Shown: positions 5,575 to 6,141 of the stretch, one piece after another | Layout of the letters: each line of letters begins with the position of its first letter | How positions within the stretch are numbered: position 1 is the first letter of the stretch | DNA from: Piscirickettsiaceae bacterium | GTDB taxonomy: Bacteria; Pseudomonadota; Gammaproteobacteria; Nitrosococcales; Methylophagaceae | DNA length: 6,141 nucleotides | Assembly (NCBI GenBank): GCA_030627065.1 | Contig: DAOUSV010000096.1 | Coordinates: forward strand, 1 to 6,141 | Direction: 5' to 3' | Position numbers and translations under genes: made by a program | The notes under the pieces: generated by a model | What the model saw: the letters and a program-made list of their open reading frames with translations, nothing else | The model's database searches: none | Told to the model about the DNA's origin: nothing

Positions 5575-6129
5575 CGAAGGTCTTAAAGTAATTTCCTGAT
5601 TGAACTTCTTTATTTGAGTGATAAAACTATTGACATATTTAATGTCAATATTGAGGCGATCGTGATTTTTTATAAATAGTTCTTCAGGGTATTTGTTTAT
5701 GATTTCTCTTGTTCTATCAGGGTTCCTAGATAGTGAAATTCGACCACTCATGTGTAGTAGGCAGTTTCGAATCACTGTTGATTCATTTAGATATATCCAG
5801 CTAGAATTATTACTAGTTATTCCCAAAGAAGGTAGGATTGATTCCAAACGTTTGAATGAATATCCTGCATTTTTAAGAGCCAGTGAGCCTTTTGCATAAG
5901 ATTTCCACAGATGATAAAGGTGTTCGTCAAAGTGTGAATAGGCCATTAAAAATATATTAGCAGACAAGTAATTATCATAATTCTCAAGTTGATATTTAGC
6001 AGATGAACTTTCGCTGTTATCAGCATATAGCTGTTCAAGGCTGTTCCGTAATGTGTTATGGAACCTTACAATTTCATCTAAGTTATGTTCCATAAATAAA
6101 CGAAAAATTTGTTCGTTATTAGATTCCAT
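5569..6129 (-). CDS. Uncharacterised protein with HEPN-like RNxxxH motif
   Basis: A 186-residue protein with no signal peptide or membrane segment; I do not recognise a named family with certainty. It appears mainly helical. Residues 53-80 (NYLSANIFLMAYSHFDEHLYHLW onward, given by its ends) look like a long amphipathic helix. Residues 119-134 hold VIRNCLLHMSGRISLS, in which Arg121-Asn122-x3-His126 fits the R-x4-6-H motif, with Asn after Arg, of HEPN ribonucleases. HEPN proteins act in toxin-antitoxin and other defence systems, often with a nucleotidyltransferase partner, but none is in the window and any upstream partner would lie beyond base 6141. The ATG at 6127-6129 is the first in frame; its ribosome binding region is cut by the window edge. 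The stop overlaps the end of epmA by six bases, tail to tail. The coding reality is well supported by the long open frame; the HEPN call is inference. Confidence 0.7.
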   Translation of the reverse strand: MESNNEQIFRLFMEHNLDEIVRFHNTLRNSLEQLYADNSESSSAKYQLENYDNYLSANIFLMAYSHFDEHLYHLWKSYAKGSLALKNAGYSFKRLESILPSLGITSNNSSWIYLNESTVIRNCLLHMSGRISLSRNPDRTREIINKYPEELFIKNHDRLNIDIKYVNSFITQIKKFNQEITLRPSL

Positions 6130-6141
6130 ATAATATTACTC

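Overview
The window most likely comes from the chromosome of a moderately AT-rich gammaproteobacterium that can oxidise reduced sulfur. Two things point there. One is a complete epmB / efp / epmA set, the beta-lysylation system for elongation factor P typical of Gammaproteobacteria. The other is a Tat-exported homologue of the flavoprotein subunit of flavocytochrome c sulfide dehydrogenase. Sulfur-oxidising or methylotrophic marine gammaproteobacteria would fit, but the sequence alone does not fix the genus.

Layout. Bases 1-248 hold the C-terminal end of a sensor histidine kinase (ATP-binding domain). After 30 bases and a strong ribosome binding site comes the fccB-like gene (279-1550), then a short-form citrate synthase (best start 1614, end 2774). 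The gap 2775-2913 separates this rightward group from leftward epmB and contains a long imperfect palindrome. epmB (2914-3921, minus) is divergent from efp (3972-4541, plus), with 50 bases and a 12-bp perfect palindrome between them. epmA (4594-5574) follows efp on the same strand. A leftward gene (5569-6129) meets epmA tail to tail with a 6-base overlap. It encodes an unnamed 186-residue protein with an RNxxxH motif of the HEPN type.

How the genes work together. EpmB isomerises lysine to beta-lysine, EpmA ligates it to Lys34 of EF-P, and modified EF-P rescues ribosomes stalled at polyproline stretches. All three genes of this core pathway lie side by side here. The FccB-like protein would act in the periplasm in sulfide oxidation, but no cytochrome subunit gene is in the window.

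The least expected signals are in the efp-epmA junction and the start of epmA. A 30-bp perfect palindrome (4554-4583) takes in half of the epmA Shine-Dalgarno sequence. About 60 bases further on, inside the epmA coding region, is a GC-rich hairpin followed by eight T residues that looks like an intrinsic terminator (4644-4686). Together they could make epmA expression depend on translation of its own first codons, possibly as attenuation or polarity control. This is inference from sequence only. No large mobile element, tRNA, rRNA or CRISPR array was seen, and no gene-free stretch exceeds 300 bases.
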